Shown here: one piece after another, positions 19,774 through 31,143 of the stretch
Numbering within the stretch: the stretch's first letter is position 1
Layout of the letters: each line of letters opens with the position of its first letter
Position numbers and translations under genes: made by a program
Source: Halothiobacillaceae bacterium
GTDB lineage: Bacteria > Pseudomonadota > Gammaproteobacteria > Halothiobacillales > Halothiobacillaceae
NCBI GenBank assembly: GCA_006212015.1
Contig: SDAY01000011.1
Span: 1 to 35,243, forward strand
Length of the DNA: 35,243 nucleotides
Direction of reading: 5' to 3'
Notes under the pieces: model-generated
Seen by the model: the letters and a program-made list of their open reading frames with translations, nothing else
Database searches by the model: none
Told to the model about the DNA's origin: nothing

Positions 19774-20046
19774 ATGGCCAAAGGCCAAACCCTGCAAGAA
19801 CCTTTTCTGAATGCACTGCGCCGCGAGCGCGTGCCGGTGTCCATTTACCTGGTCAACGGCATCAAGCTCCAGGGTCAGGTCGAATCCTTCGACAGCTATG
19901 TGATCCTGCTGCGCAATACCGTCAGCCAGATGGTCTACAAGCACGCCATTTCGACCATCGTTCCGGCGCGTCCGGTATCGATGGACATTCCATCCGGCGG
20001 TGACGATGATGCGGGTGACCCCATGGCTGCCGGGTACGACGCTTGA
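19774..20046 (+). CDS. hfq: RNA chaperone Hfq
   Basis: [68 protein letters not shown] (Sm1/Sm2 motifs); AGAGGA upstream of this ATG. Confidence 0.97.
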   Translation: MAKGQTLQEPFLNALRRERVPVSIYLVNGIKLQGQVESFDSYVILLRNTVSQMVYKHAISTIVPARPVSMDIPSGGDDDAGDPMAAGYDA

Positions 20047-21452
20047 GTGATATGCCCGTCGATCAGGCCGATGATGCGGTTGTCGAGACCCATCGAATAT
20101 TTCGCAAGGGCGAGTCCAAAGACGGCTTTCTGAGCGTTGGTGCGACCACCACGGAAGGAGAGCGTGCCGTACTGCTGCATGTACGCGGGCGTTCTGACGA
20201 ATCGCCCGAGGCGGTCCAGGAATTCATCGAGTTGGTGCGCTCGGCGGGGGCAGCGATCGAGGCGGTGCTCATCGTCACCCGAACCCAGTTCGACGCCCGT
20301 ACCCTGATCGGCAGCGGCAAGGCGGAGGAGTTGAGGCAGGAGGCCGAGGCGCGCGGCGCCGAGCTGGTCATCGTCAATCATGATCTATCCCCCAGTCAGG
20401 AGCGCAATCTTGAAAAGCTGATCGGCTGCCGCGTGCTCGACCGAGCCGGTCTGATTCTCGACATCTTCGCCCAGCGCGCGCGCTCGCATGAGGGCAAGTT
20501 GCAGGTTGAACTGGCGCAGCTTCAGCATCTCTCCACCCGTCTGGTGCGTGGGTGGACACACCTTGAGCGCCAGGGCGGCGGCGGCATCGGCCTGCGCGGT
20601 CCGGGTGAAACCCAGCTCGAGACCGACCGCCGCCTGGTCGCCTTGCGCATCAACCAGCTCAAGAAGCGCCTGGAGAAGGTTCGTTCGCAACGGCAGGAAG
20701 GGCGCAAGGGGCGCCAGCGCGCGGACATCCCCACGGTCGCCCTGGTCGGTTACACCAACGCGGGCAAGTCCACCCTGTTCAAGCGCTTGACCGAGGCGGA
20801 TGTGTATATCGCCGACCAGTTGTTCGCCACGCTGGACGCGACCTTGCGGCGCGTCGAGATGCCGCAGGGCGGCGCGATGGTGTTGGCGGACACGGTGGGC
20901 TTCATCGCCGATCTTCCGCACGAGCTGGTTGCCGCGTTCCGTTCGACGCTGGAAGAAACCCGCGAGGCGAGCCTGCTGCTGCACGTGATCGATGCCCAGG
21001 CGGAAGGCCGGGACGAGCGCATCGCCGAGGTCGAGAATGTGCTGGCCCAGATCGGCGCCGACGATGTGCCGCAATTGCAGGTCTACAACAAGATTGATCT
21101 TGCGGGCCTGATGCCGCGCATTGATTACGACGACGAGGGGCGGCCGCGCCGGGTGTGGATCTCGGCCGAGAAGGGCCTGGGCATCGGGCTGTTGTTTCAG
21201 GCGATCGAGGCCTGTCTGGCGGCGGAGATCGTTCGGCTCGAGCTCGACCTTGCGCCCGCCGAGGCCCGGCTGCGCGCCCGCCTGCATGCCGAGGGCGCCA
21301 TCGCATCCGAACGCATGGACGAGGAAGGGCGCTGGCATCTTGGTTTGCGCCTGCCATCGGTGCGCTGGAATCAGTTGCTGGCCCATGAGCCGACGCTCCG
21401 GGCGGCGCTTGATCGCGGGCTTTCCTTGCCCTCGCACCTGCCAAACCCATAA
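20043..21452 (+). CDS. hflX: Ribosome-rescue GTPase HflX
   Basis: [21 protein letters not shown]1 motif [17 protein letters not shown]. Start uncertain: TTG 20043 or ATG 20052. Confidence 0.95.
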   Translation: MSDMPVDQADDAVVETHRIFRKGESKDGFLSVGATTTEGERAVLLHVRGRSDESPEAVQEFIELVRSAGAAIEAVLIVTRTQFDARTLIGSGKAEELRQEAEARGAELVIVNHDLSPSQERNLEKLIGCRVLDRAGLILDIFAQRARSHEGKLQVELAQLQHLSTRLVRGWTHLERQGGGGIGLRGPGETQLETDRRLVALRINQLKKRLEKVRSQRQEGRKGRQRADIPTVALVGYTNAGKSTLFKRLTEADVYIADQLFATLDATLRRVEMPQGGAMVLADTVGFIADLPHELVAAFRSTLEETREASLLLHVIDAQAEGRDERIAEVENVLAQIGADDVPQLQVYNKIDLAGLMPRIDYDDEGRPRRVWISAEKGLGIGLLFQAIEACLAAEIVRLELDLAPAEARLRARLHAEGAIASERMDEEGRWHLGLRLPSVRWNQLLAHEPTLRAALDRGLSLPSHLPNP

Positions 21453-21455
21453 AAT
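21426..21455 (+). promoter_or_regulatory. Candidate promoter for hflKC inside the hflX 3' end
   Basis: TTGCCC (21426-21431), 18-nt spacer, TAAAAT (21450-21455). Confidence 0.35.
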
Positions 21456-21496
21456 CCCCGGATTCATGATTCGAATGGCCCTTGAGAGAACAGCAT

Positions 21497-22624
21497 ATGG
21501 CGTGGAATGAACCTGGCGGCGGTGCCCAGGATCCGTGGAAATCCCCCCGCCGCGGCGGCGGTGATGGCCCGAATGTCGATCAATGGCTGAAAGATCTTGG
21601 CCGCAAGATCGGCGGGGGATCCGGCTCGCAGGGGCCTGGGGCCGTTGGCGTGGGTCTGCTGGCAGGCATCGGTCTGGCCGTCTGGCTGGCTTCCGGTATC
21701 TACATCGTCAATGACGGACAGCGTGGCGTGGTCATGCAGTTCGGCAAGTACATCGAAACCAGCCTGCCGGGCCCGCACTGGCATCTGCCCTATCCGGTCC
21801 AGTCTGTCGAGACCGTCGATGTCGACCAGTTCCGCAGCAAGCAGATGAAGATGCAGATGCTGACGGCGGACGAGAACATCGTCGTCGTCGAGGTCGCGGT
21901 TCAGTACAACGTCAAGGATCCGGCCCAGTACCTGTTCAAGACCCGTGACCCCGATGCCAGCTTGCAGGAAGCGGGCGAGAGCGCGATTCGCGAGGTCATC
22001 GGCAAGAACAGCATGGACTATGTGCTGACCGAGGGCCGCTCCGACGTGGTGATCAAGGTCAAGGCCGTCATCCAGGAAGCACTGGACAGCTACATGACCG
22101 GACTTGAGGTGAAGTCGGTCAACCTCCAGGACGCCCAGCCGCCCGAGCCCGTTCAGTCGGCCTTTGCCGATGCCATCAAGGCGCGCGAGGATGAGCAGCG
22201 CTTCATCAACGAGGCCGAGGCCTATTCCAACGAAATCATCCCGCGTGCACGCGGTCAGGCGACCCAGATCGTTGAAGACGCGCGCGCCTATCGCACCCGT
22301 GTAAGCAAGGCCGCGGAGGGTGAGTCCAAGCGCTTTACCGATCTTCTGGCGGAGTACAGCAAGGCTCCCGAGGTCACCCGCAAGCGTCTGTATCTTGAAA
22401 CCGTCGAAGGTGTCCTGGCTAACAGCAGCAAGGTGATCATGGACGTCAAGGGCGGCAACAACGTGGTCTATCTGCCGCTGGATCGCATGATGCAGGGCGG
22501 CAGGGCCGTGGATGCGGCACGTCCGGTCGAGCCGTCGGTTCCCGCCCAGGCGCCGTCCATCCAGACGCTGCCGCGTATGGATACGCGTGCCCGCACCGAT
22601 ATGCGCAACCGGGAGGCCCCATAA
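21497..22624 (+). CDS. hflK: FtsH protease modulator HflK (SPFH/band 7)
   Basis: MAWNEPGGGAQDPWKSPRRGGGDGPNVDQWLKDL, single TM, SPFH domain; followed directly by hflC. Confidence 0.95.
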   Translation: MAWNEPGGGAQDPWKSPRRGGGDGPNVDQWLKDLGRKIGGGSGSQGPGAVGVGLLAGIGLAVWLASGIYIVNDGQRGVVMQFGKYIETSLPGPHWHLPYPVQSVETVDVDQFRSKQMKMQMLTADENIVVVEVAVQYNVKDPAQYLFKTRDPDASLQEAGESAIREVIGKNSMDYVLTEGRSDVVIKVKAVIQEALDSYMTGLEVKSVNLQDAQPPEPVQSAFADAIKAREDEQRFINEAEAYSNEIIPRARGQATQIVEDARAYRTRVSKAAEGESKRFTDLLAEYSKAPEVTRKRLYLETVEGVLANSSKVIMDVKGGNNVVYLPLDRMMQGGRAVDAARPVEPSVPAQAPSIQTLPRMDTRARTDMRNREAP

Positions 22625-23496
22625 TGTCCGCACGCAATCTTCTGCTGCCCGCGCTCGCGCTTGGCGCGGGTCTGCTGGCCATGTCCACCTTTACGGTGCG
22701 CGAATATGACCGCGTGGCCCTGTTCCGCCTGGGGGAGATCGTCAAGAGCGATTTCGAACCCGGCCTGCATTTCAAGGTGCCGCTGATTCATACCATCCGT
22801 CGCTACGATGGTCGTCTGCTGACCCTCGATGCGCCGCCCGAGCGCTTCCTGACCAGCGAGAAGAAGAACGTCATTGTCGACGCCTTCATCAAGTGGCGGA
22901 TCGCCGATGTCGGGACCTTCCACCGCTCCACCCGCGGTGACGAGCGTGTCGCCTCCGCGCGCCTGTCGCAGATCGTCAAGGACGGGATGAAAAACCAGCT
23001 GAGCAACAAGACCATCCGCGACGCCGTCACCGGCGAGCGTGGCGAGATGATGGATGCGGTGCGTTCGGCGGCCAACGTCGAAGCCAGCAAGCTGGGCATC
23101 GAGGTGGTCGACGTGCGCATCATGCGCATCGACCTGCCGGCCGAGGTCAGCGATTCGGTCTACCGCCGCATGGAAAAGGAGCGGGCCACGGTGGCCAAGG
23201 CTTTCCGCTCGCGCGGTGAGGAAATGGCGAAGAAGATCACCGCCGATGCCGATCGCCAGCGCGAGGAGGTCCTTGCCGAGGCCTATGCCGAGTCGCAGTC
23301 CATCCGGGGCGAGGGCGACGCGGAAGCCACCCGTCTGTATGCCGCGGCGTATGGCAAGGACAAGGAGTTCTTCGAGTTCTATCGCAGCCTGCAGGCCTAT
23401 GGCAAGGCGTTCACCGGCAAGGATGACGTGCTGGTGCTGCAGCCGGATAGCGAGTTCTTCCGCTTCTTCAGCAGCCCGAATGGCGAACGTCGTTAA
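22624..23496 (+). CDS. hflC: FtsH protease modulator HflC (SPFH/band 7)
   Basis: FTVREYDRVALFRLGEIVKSDFEPGLHFKVPLIHTIRRYDGRLLTLDAPPERFLTSEKKNVIVDAFIKWRI. Confidence 0.95.
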   Translation: MSARNLLLPALALGAGLLAMSTFTVREYDRVALFRLGEIVKSDFEPGLHFKVPLIHTIRRYDGRLLTLDAPPERFLTSEKKNVIVDAFIKWRIADVGTFHRSTRGDERVASARLSQIVKDGMKNQLSNKTIRDAVTGERGEMMDAVRSAANVEASKLGIEVVDVRIMRIDLPAEVSDSVYRRMEKERATVAKAFRSRGEEMAKKITADADRQREEVLAEAYAESQSIRGEGDAEATRLYAAAYGKDKEFFEFYRSLQAYGKAFTGKDDVLVLQPDSEFFRFFSSPNGERR

Positions 23497-23510
23497 GCGA
23501 TCCTTCAGAC

Positions 23511-23699
23511 ATGTCCGATGACCTGTGGGCCGCGCTGGCCCTGATGCTGGTGTTCGAAGGCCTGCTGCCCTTCATCAGCCCGCGTGTCTACCGGCAATCG
23601 GTCGAGCAGCTTGCCGCGCTGCCCGACCGCATGCTGCGTTTTGTCGGCATGGGTATCATCCTTTTCGGTCTGGTGCTGCTCGGCATCGTCCGCGGGTAA
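23511..23699 (+). CDS. DUF2065 family small membrane protein (YjeT-like)
   Basis: 62 aa: DDLWAALALMLVFEGLLPFISPRVYRQSVEQLAALPDRMLRFVGMGIILFGLVLLGIVRG, in the usual hflC-purA interval. Confidence 0.88.
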   Translation: MSDDLWAALALMLVFEGLLPFISPRVYRQSVEQLAALPDRMLRFVGMGIILFGLVLLGIVRG

Positions 23700-23705
23700 G
23701 TTTGC

Positions 23706-26218
<2,513 letters not shown>

Positions 26219-26223
26219 TTGGC

Positions 26224-26250
26224 CATGGGGAAAGGCATGATTTCCCCGTG
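26224..26250. other. Hairpin in the purA-rnr intergenic region
   Basis: CATGGGGAAA-GGCATGA-TTTCCCCGTG: 10-bp stem including one G-T pair, starting 5 nt after the purA stop; no T-tract. Confidence 0.5.
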
Positions 26251-26397
26251 CGCGAGGGTCGACAAGGCCGGGATGCCCGATATCCATCTCCATGAGCGAC
26301 CGATTCCGGGTCGCCATCTTTCCCCGACACGCGCGGCATGCATGGGTTATGCTTGCGCTGTTTTATCCACAAGCCTAACCATCGAGCCAACGTCCGC

Positions 26398-28821
26398 ATG
26401 ACCTCCCAACTTGATCCGCACGCCAACCGCGAAGCGGAAAAGTACGACAATCCCATCGCCAGCCGCGAGCTTCTGCTCGACATGATCAAGGAACACTCAG
26501 GTCCGATGACCTTCGAGCGTTTGCTGCTCACTCTTGGCTACGATGAAGACGATCGTATCGAAGCCTTGCGTCGTCGCCTGCGGGCCATGGAACGCGACGG
26601 GCAGATCATCCGCAACCGCAAGGGCGGCTACATCCCGCTCGACAAGTCCGAATTGGTGCGGGGCCGCGTCATCGGTCATCGGGATGGTTTCGGTTTCCTC
26701 GTTCCGGATGAGGGCGGCGACGACCTGTTCCTGGCCGCCCGCCAGATGCGTGCGCTGCTGCATGGCGACCGTGCCGTGGTGCAGGTCATCAACGTCGATC
26801 ATCGCGGTCGTCGCGAGGGTTCGCTGGTCGAGGTGCTCGAGCGCGCCAATGCCGAAGTGGTGGGTCGGGTGGTGCTCGAATCCGGCGTTGCCTTTGTCGC
26901 GCCGGACAACAAGCGCATCACCCAGGACGTGCTGATTCCGACGGATGACCTCAACGGCGCCCAGGATGGCCAGATCGTCCGCGTGCAACTGGTCGAACAG
27001 CCGACCTTCCGCAACAAGCCGGTCGGTCGCGTGATCGAGGTGCTCGGCGACCACATGGCGCCGGGCATGGAAATCGACATGGCGATCCATACCTACGGCC
27101 TGCGCAACACCTGGCCCGAGGACCTTCAGGCCCAGATCGCCGGCCTCAGCGGAGAGGTGCATGAGGCCGACAAGGCCGGTCGCGTCGATCTTCGCCAGTT
27201 GCCGCTGGTCACCATCGATGGCGAGGACGCACGCGACTTCGACGATGCCGTCTACTGCGAGCCGACCGCCAAGGGCTGGCGCCTGATCGTGGCCATCGCC
27301 GACGTGTCGCACTATGTCACCGTCGGCAGCCCGCTCGATCGCGAGGCCTTTTTCCGTAGCACCTCGGTGTACTTCCCGGGGCGCGTCATTCCGATGCTGC
27401 CGGAGATTCTCTCCAACGGCCTGTGCTCGATCAATCCGCAGGTCGATCGCCTGTGCCTGGTGTGCGAGATGCTGATCAACCGCGAGGGCGACATCATCCG
27501 CTCGCGTTTCTACGAAGGCGTGATGCAGTCCCATGCGCGCATGACCTACACCCAGGTCGGCAAGATCCTGCTCGACAGGGATGCGGATCTGCGCGAGAAA
27601 TACGCCGCACTGGTGCCGCAGTTCGAGGCCCTGCACGGCCTGTACAAGGTGCTGTTCGAGGCGCGCAATCGCCGCGGGGCGATGGATTTCGAGACCACCG
27701 AGACCAAGATCCAGTTCGGCGAGGGGCGCAAGATCGAAGCCATCGTGCCGTACGAGCGCAACGACGCGCACCGCCTGATCGAGGAGTGCATGATCGCCGC
27801 CAACGTGGCGGCCGCGCGCTTCCTCGAACGCCGCAAGATCGTCGGCCTGTACCGCATCCATGACCGTCCGGTCGCCGAGAAGATCGCCGACCTGCGCAAA
27901 TTCCTGGGCGAACTGGGCCTGCCCTTCGGTGGCGGCGACAAGCCGGAAGGCACGGACTTCAACGCGGTGCTGCAGGCCGCCAAGGGCCGCGAGGATGCTC
28001 ACCTGATCCAGACCGTGGTGCTGCGCACCATGAAGCAGGCGGTCTATTCGCCGGATAACATCGGCCACTTCGGTCTCGCGCATAGCCAGTACGCCCACTT
28101 CACCTCGCCCATCCGCCGCTATCCGGACCTGCTGGTACACCGTGCCATTCGCCATGTGCTGCGTACCGGCGGTGCGGAAAACTTCCCCTATGTCCACGAC
28201 GAGATGGGCCTGATCGGCGAGCATTGCTCCAATAACGAGCGCCGCGCCGACGAGGCCACCCGTGATGCGACCGATTGGCTCAAGTGCGAGTACATGCAGG
28301 ACCACGTCGCCGGCGTCTATGAGGGCGTGATCACTGCGGTGACCTCGTTCGGCCTGTTCGTCGAACTCAAGGGCATTTTCGTCGAGGGCCTGCTGCACAT
28401 CACCGCGCTGGACAAGGATTACTATCGCTTCGATCCGGTGGGTCATCGCCTGGTCGGTGAGCGCAGCGGGCAGGTTTATCGGCTGGGCGACACCGTCACC
28501 ATCCAGGTGGCCCGGGTCGATCTCGATGAGCGCAAGATCGACTTCATCCTGCCCAAGGGCGAGGGCACGACCGCCGCCGCGCCTGCGGCCGATGAGACTG
28601 AAGCGCCTGCGAAGAAGAAGCGCCGCCGGCGCAAGAAGACGAATCATGGCGCCGATGTCGAGACATCCCATGACGCGGATGCGGACGCCACGGATAGCGC
28701 CGATGAGCACGAGCCGGGGGATGTCAATGGAAATGTCGTCACGGACGCGGGCGATGAACAACCCGCGGCGCAAGCCAAGAAGCGCCGCCGTCGTCCGCCG
28801 CGCAGGAAGACGGCTGAATGA
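26398..28821 (+). CDS. rnr: Ribonuclease R
   Basis: RNB domain (TIDGEDARDFDDAVYCE...VAIADVSHYV; AHSQYAHFTSPIRRYPDLLVHRAI), S1 domain, basic C-terminal tail. Confidence 0.96.
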   Translation: MTSQLDPHANREAEKYDNPIASRELLLDMIKEHSGPMTFERLLLTLGYDEDDRIEALRRRLRAMERDGQIIRNRKGGYIPLDKSELVRGRVIGHRDGFGFLVPDEGGDDLFLAARQMRALLHGDRAVVQVINVDHRGRREGSLVEVLERANAEVVGRVVLESGVAFVAPDNKRITQDVLIPTDDLNGAQDGQIVRVQLVEQPTFRNKPVGRVIEVLGDHMAPGMEIDMAIHTYGLRNTWPEDLQAQIAGLSGEVHEADKAGRVDLRQLPLVTIDGEDARDFDDAVYCEPTAKGWRLIVAIADVSHYVTVGSPLDREAFFRSTSVYFPGRVIPMLPEILSNGLCSINPQVDRLCLVCEMLINREGDIIRSRFYEGVMQSHARMTYTQVGKILLDRDADLREKYAALVPQFEALHGLYKVLFEARNRRGAMDFETTETKIQFGEGRKIEAIVPYERNDAHRLIEECMIAANVAAARFLERRKIVGLYRIHDRPVAEKIADLRKFLGELGLPFGGGDKPEGTDFNAVLQAAKGREDAHLIQTVVLRTMKQAVYSPDNIGHFGLAHSQYAHFTSPIRRYPDLLVHRAIRHVLRTGGAENFPYVHDEMGLIGEHCSNNERRADEATRDATDWLKCEYMQDHVAGVYEGVITAVTSFGLFVELKGIFVEGLLHITALDKDYYRFDPVGHRLVGERSGQVYRLGDTVTIQVARVDLDERKIDFILPKGEGTTAAAPAADETEAPAKKKRRRRKKTNHGADVETSHDADADATDSADEHEPGDVNGNVVTDAGDEQPAAQAKKRRRRPPRRKTAE

Positions 28822-29663
28822 GTCAAGCCCCTTCGAGCAAGCGGGACCTCGCGGGTTCATCGGGCACGGCTGAGGCGGGTGCGCGGCGCAGGGGGCGCGG
28901 CGGTGATGCGGCGGGTGGTGACAACTGGCTGTTCGGCATTCATGCCGTGGAGGCTGCCCTGCGCCATGATCCCGAAAACATCATCCGCCTGATCTGCGCG
29001 GAAAGCCGCCGCGACCAGCGTCTGCAGGGCATTGAGCAGCTTGCCGCAGACGTGGGCCTGAAAATCACCCGGGTCGACCCGCGCGAACTCGACCGGCTGA
29101 CCCGCAACGATCGTCATCAGGGGGTCGCCGCCCAATACAGGCCGGTGGCCTCGTATGATGAAAACGATCTGTACGCCATGCTGGACAAGCTCGAGGAGCC
29201 GCCCCTTCTGCTGGTGCTCGATGGCGTGACCGATCCGCACAACCTCGGCGCCTGCCTGAGGGTGGCCGACGGGGCGGGCGCGCATGCCATCATCGCCCCC
29301 AGGGATCGCGCCGTCGGCCTGACCCCCACGGTGCGCAAGGTGGCATCGGGCGCGGCTGAAAGCATCCCGTTCGTTCAGGTCACGAATCTGTCCCGCACCC
29401 TCGACACGCTCAAGCAGCGCGATGTCTGGGTCATCGGCCTTGCAGGCGAGGCCGATCACACCCTTTATGCATCGCGCCTTGCCACCCATGGCCTTGCCGT
29501 GGTCATGGGCGCGGAAGGCGCGGGCCTCCGTCGCCTGACCCGCGAGGCCTGCGATGAACTGGTGAGCCTGCCCATGTTGGGGGCGGTGGAGAGCCTCAAT
29601 GTGTCCGTCGCCGCCGGCGTGACCCTCTACGAGATCCGCCGCCAGCGCAGCGCCGCTGCCTGA
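28818..29663 (+). CDS. rlmB: 23S rRNA (guanosine-2'-O)-methyltransferase RlmB (SpoU/TrmH family)
   Basis: FGIHAVEAAL; LVLDGVTDPHNLGACLRVADGAGAHAII; VVMGAEGAGLRRLTREACDELVSLPMLGAVESLNVSVAAGVTLYE; ATGA overlap with rnr. Confidence 0.94.
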   Translation: MSQAPSSKRDLAGSSGTAEAGARRRGRGGDAAGGDNWLFGIHAVEAALRHDPENIIRLICAESRRDQRLQGIEQLAADVGLKITRVDPRELDRLTRNDRHQGVAAQYRPVASYDENDLYAMLDKLEEPPLLLVLDGVTDPHNLGACLRVADGAGAHAIIAPRDRAVGLTPTVRKVASGAAESIPFVQVTNLSRTLDTLKQRDVWVIGLAGEADHTLYASRLATHGLAVVMGAEGAGLRRLTREACDELVSLPMLGAVESLNVSVAAGVTLYEIRRQRSAAA

Positions 29664-29678
29664 CCCGCAAGCCGATCC

Positions 29679-29708
29679 GGCCTGCTGGATTTGCCAGCAA
29701 GCCTTTTT
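29679..29708 (+). terminator. Intrinsic terminator of rlmB
   Basis: GGCcTGCTGG-ATTTG-CCAGCAaGCC (one mismatch) followed by TTTTT. Confidence 0.75.
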
Positions 29709-29718
29709 CCCTTATAAT
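29691..29718 (+). promoter_or_regulatory. Candidate sigma70 promoter of the rpsF-rpsR-rplI operon
   Basis: TTGCCA (29691-29696), 16-nt spacer, TATAAT (29713-29718, consensus). Confidence 0.75.
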
Positions 29719-29809
29719 CCCGCTTTTGCCGCGCCCGGTTGTTCGCACTGGGGCGGTTCACCCTGCCTGATCGCGCCAGCGGCAGGCTGTTAATCCGTGG
29801 GGAGTATCC

Positions 29810-30247
29810 ATGCGACACTACGAAGTCGTTTTCCTGGTTCATCCGGACCAGAGCGAGCAGGTGCCGGCCATGATCGAGCGCTATCGCGCCATCATCGAGG
29901 CCGACGGCGGCAAGATCCATCGTCTTGAAGACTGGGGTCGTCGCCAGCTTGCCTACCCGATCGCCAAGATCCACAAGGCCCACTACGTGTGCATGAACAT
30001 CGAGTGCGGTCAGCAGGCTCTTGCCGAGCTTAACGAGGCTTTCCGCTTCAACGATGCCGTGATCCGTGATCTGGTGATCAAGATGGACGGCCCGGTGGTC
30101 GAGCCCTCCTTCATGATGAAGGAAGAGGAGCCGCGTCAGCGTCGTTCCTCCTCCGATGAAGATGAGCCGCGCGCACGTCGTTCCTCCTCTGACGAAGATG
30201 GGCCGCGTCGCTCGTCCTCTTCGGAAAACACTTCCGAATCCGCCTGA
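29810..30247 (+). CDS. rpsF: 30S ribosomal protein bS6
   Basis: [60 protein letters not shown]. Confidence 0.97.
   Translation: MRHYEVVFLVHPDQSEQVPAMIERYRAIIEADGGKIHRLEDWGRRQLAYPIAKIHKAHYVCMNIECGQQALAELNEAFRFNDAVIRDLVIKMDGPVVEPSFMMKEEEPRQRRSSSDEDEPRARRSSSDEDGPRRSSSSENTSESA
30140..30223 (+). repeat. Imperfect tandem repeat encoding the bS6 C-terminal RRSSSDED extension
   Basis: cgtcgttcctcctcYgaYgaagatgRgccg at 30140 and 30176, and a partial third copy from 30206. Confidence 0.8.
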
Positions 30248-30267
30248 TTCGTTGACGAGGTAAATTT

Positions 30268-30492
30268 ATGTCCCGTTATTTCCGTCGTCGCAAATTTTGC
30301 AAGTTCACCGCCGAAGGCGTTGAGCATATCGACTACAAGGATCTGAACACCCTGAAGGGTTTCCTGACCGAAACCGGAAAGATCGTTCCGAGCCGTGTGA
30401 CCGGCACCAAGGTGCGCTATCAGCGTCAACTGGCCGAGGCCATCAAGCGCGCGCGCTTCCTGGCCCTGCTGCCCTACACCGATAGCCACTGA
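30268..30492 (+). CDS. rpsR: 30S ribosomal protein bS18
   Basis: [74 protein letters not shown]. Confidence 0.97.
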   Translation: MSRYFRRRKFCKFTAEGVEHIDYKDLNTLKGFLTETGKIVPSRVTGTKVRYQRQLAEAIKRARFLALLPYTDSH

Positions 30493-30506
30493 GGGGCGCA
30501 CGAGTC

Positions 30507-30965
30507 ATGGAAATCATTCTGCTGGGTAAAGTAGAGAACCTGGGCAACCTGGGTGATGTCGTGAAGGTGCGTAACGGTTATGCACGCAACTTCCTGATCC
30601 CCTATGGCAAGGCCAAGTCCGCCACCAAGGCCAACGTGGCCGAATTCGAAGCCCGTCGCGCCGAGCTCGAAAAGGCTGCTGCCGACATGCTGGCCGCTGC
30701 GCAAGCACGCGCAGCCAAGCTGGAAGGCGCTTCGGTGACCATCGCTGGTCGCGCCGGCACCGAAGGCAAGCTGTTCGGTTCCGTGGGCACCGCCGAGATC
30801 GCTGACGCGCTGACCGCTGCCGGCCTTACGGTCGACAAGCGCGAAGTGCGCCTGCCCAACGGTCCGCTGCGTACCGTCGGTGAATTCGAGGTCGAGCTGC
30901 ATCTGCACGCTGACGTGAACAGCACCGTCAATGTCACCGTTGTCGCCGAGTCTGCCGAAGGCTGA
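30507..30965 (+). CDS. rplI: 50S ribosomal protein bL9
   Basis: [56 protein letters not shown]. Confidence 0.97.
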   Translation: MEIILLGKVENLGNLGDVVKVRNGYARNFLIPYGKAKSATKANVAEFEARRAELEKAAADMLAAAQARAAKLEGASVTIAGRAGTEGKLFGSVGTAEIADALTAAGLTVDKREVRLPNGPLRTVGEFEVELHLHADVNSTVNVTVVAESAEG

Positions 30966-31047
30966 TTCGTGGAGGCCACCGCGCATTCACTTCGCGGTGA
31001 GCCGAGCTGAACAAGGCCAGGGATGGCTTTATTCAGCATTTACTGAG

Positions 31048-31074
31048 GGGCGCCACATGGGCGCCCTTTCTTTT
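31048..31074 (+). terminator. Intrinsic terminator downstream of rplI
   Basis: GGGCGCC-ACATG-GGCGCCC followed by TTTCTTTT. Confidence 0.8.
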
Positions 31075-31088
31075 GCGGCCTGTCGCAC

Positions 31089-31118
31089 ATGGCAGCTCAA
31101 GCCATCAGCGGTTAGAAT
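31089..31118 (+). promoter_or_regulatory. Candidate promoter of cvpA-purF
   Basis: ATGGCA (31089-31094), 18-nt spacer, TAGAAT (31113-31118); the -10 sits between short arms AGCGG/CCGCT. Confidence 0.4.
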
Positions 31119-31143
31119 GCCGCTTTAATCCTTTGCGTGTCCC

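Noticed and set aside
26219-26397. Possible tRNA gene in the purA-rnr gap
   Set aside because: No T-loop GGTTCRA motif, acceptor stem or CCA pairing was found.
31132-31140. PurR-like half-site TTTGCGTG upstream of cvpA-purF
   Set aside because: Only one half of the ACGCAAACGTTTGCGT palindrome is present; no left half at the right spacing.
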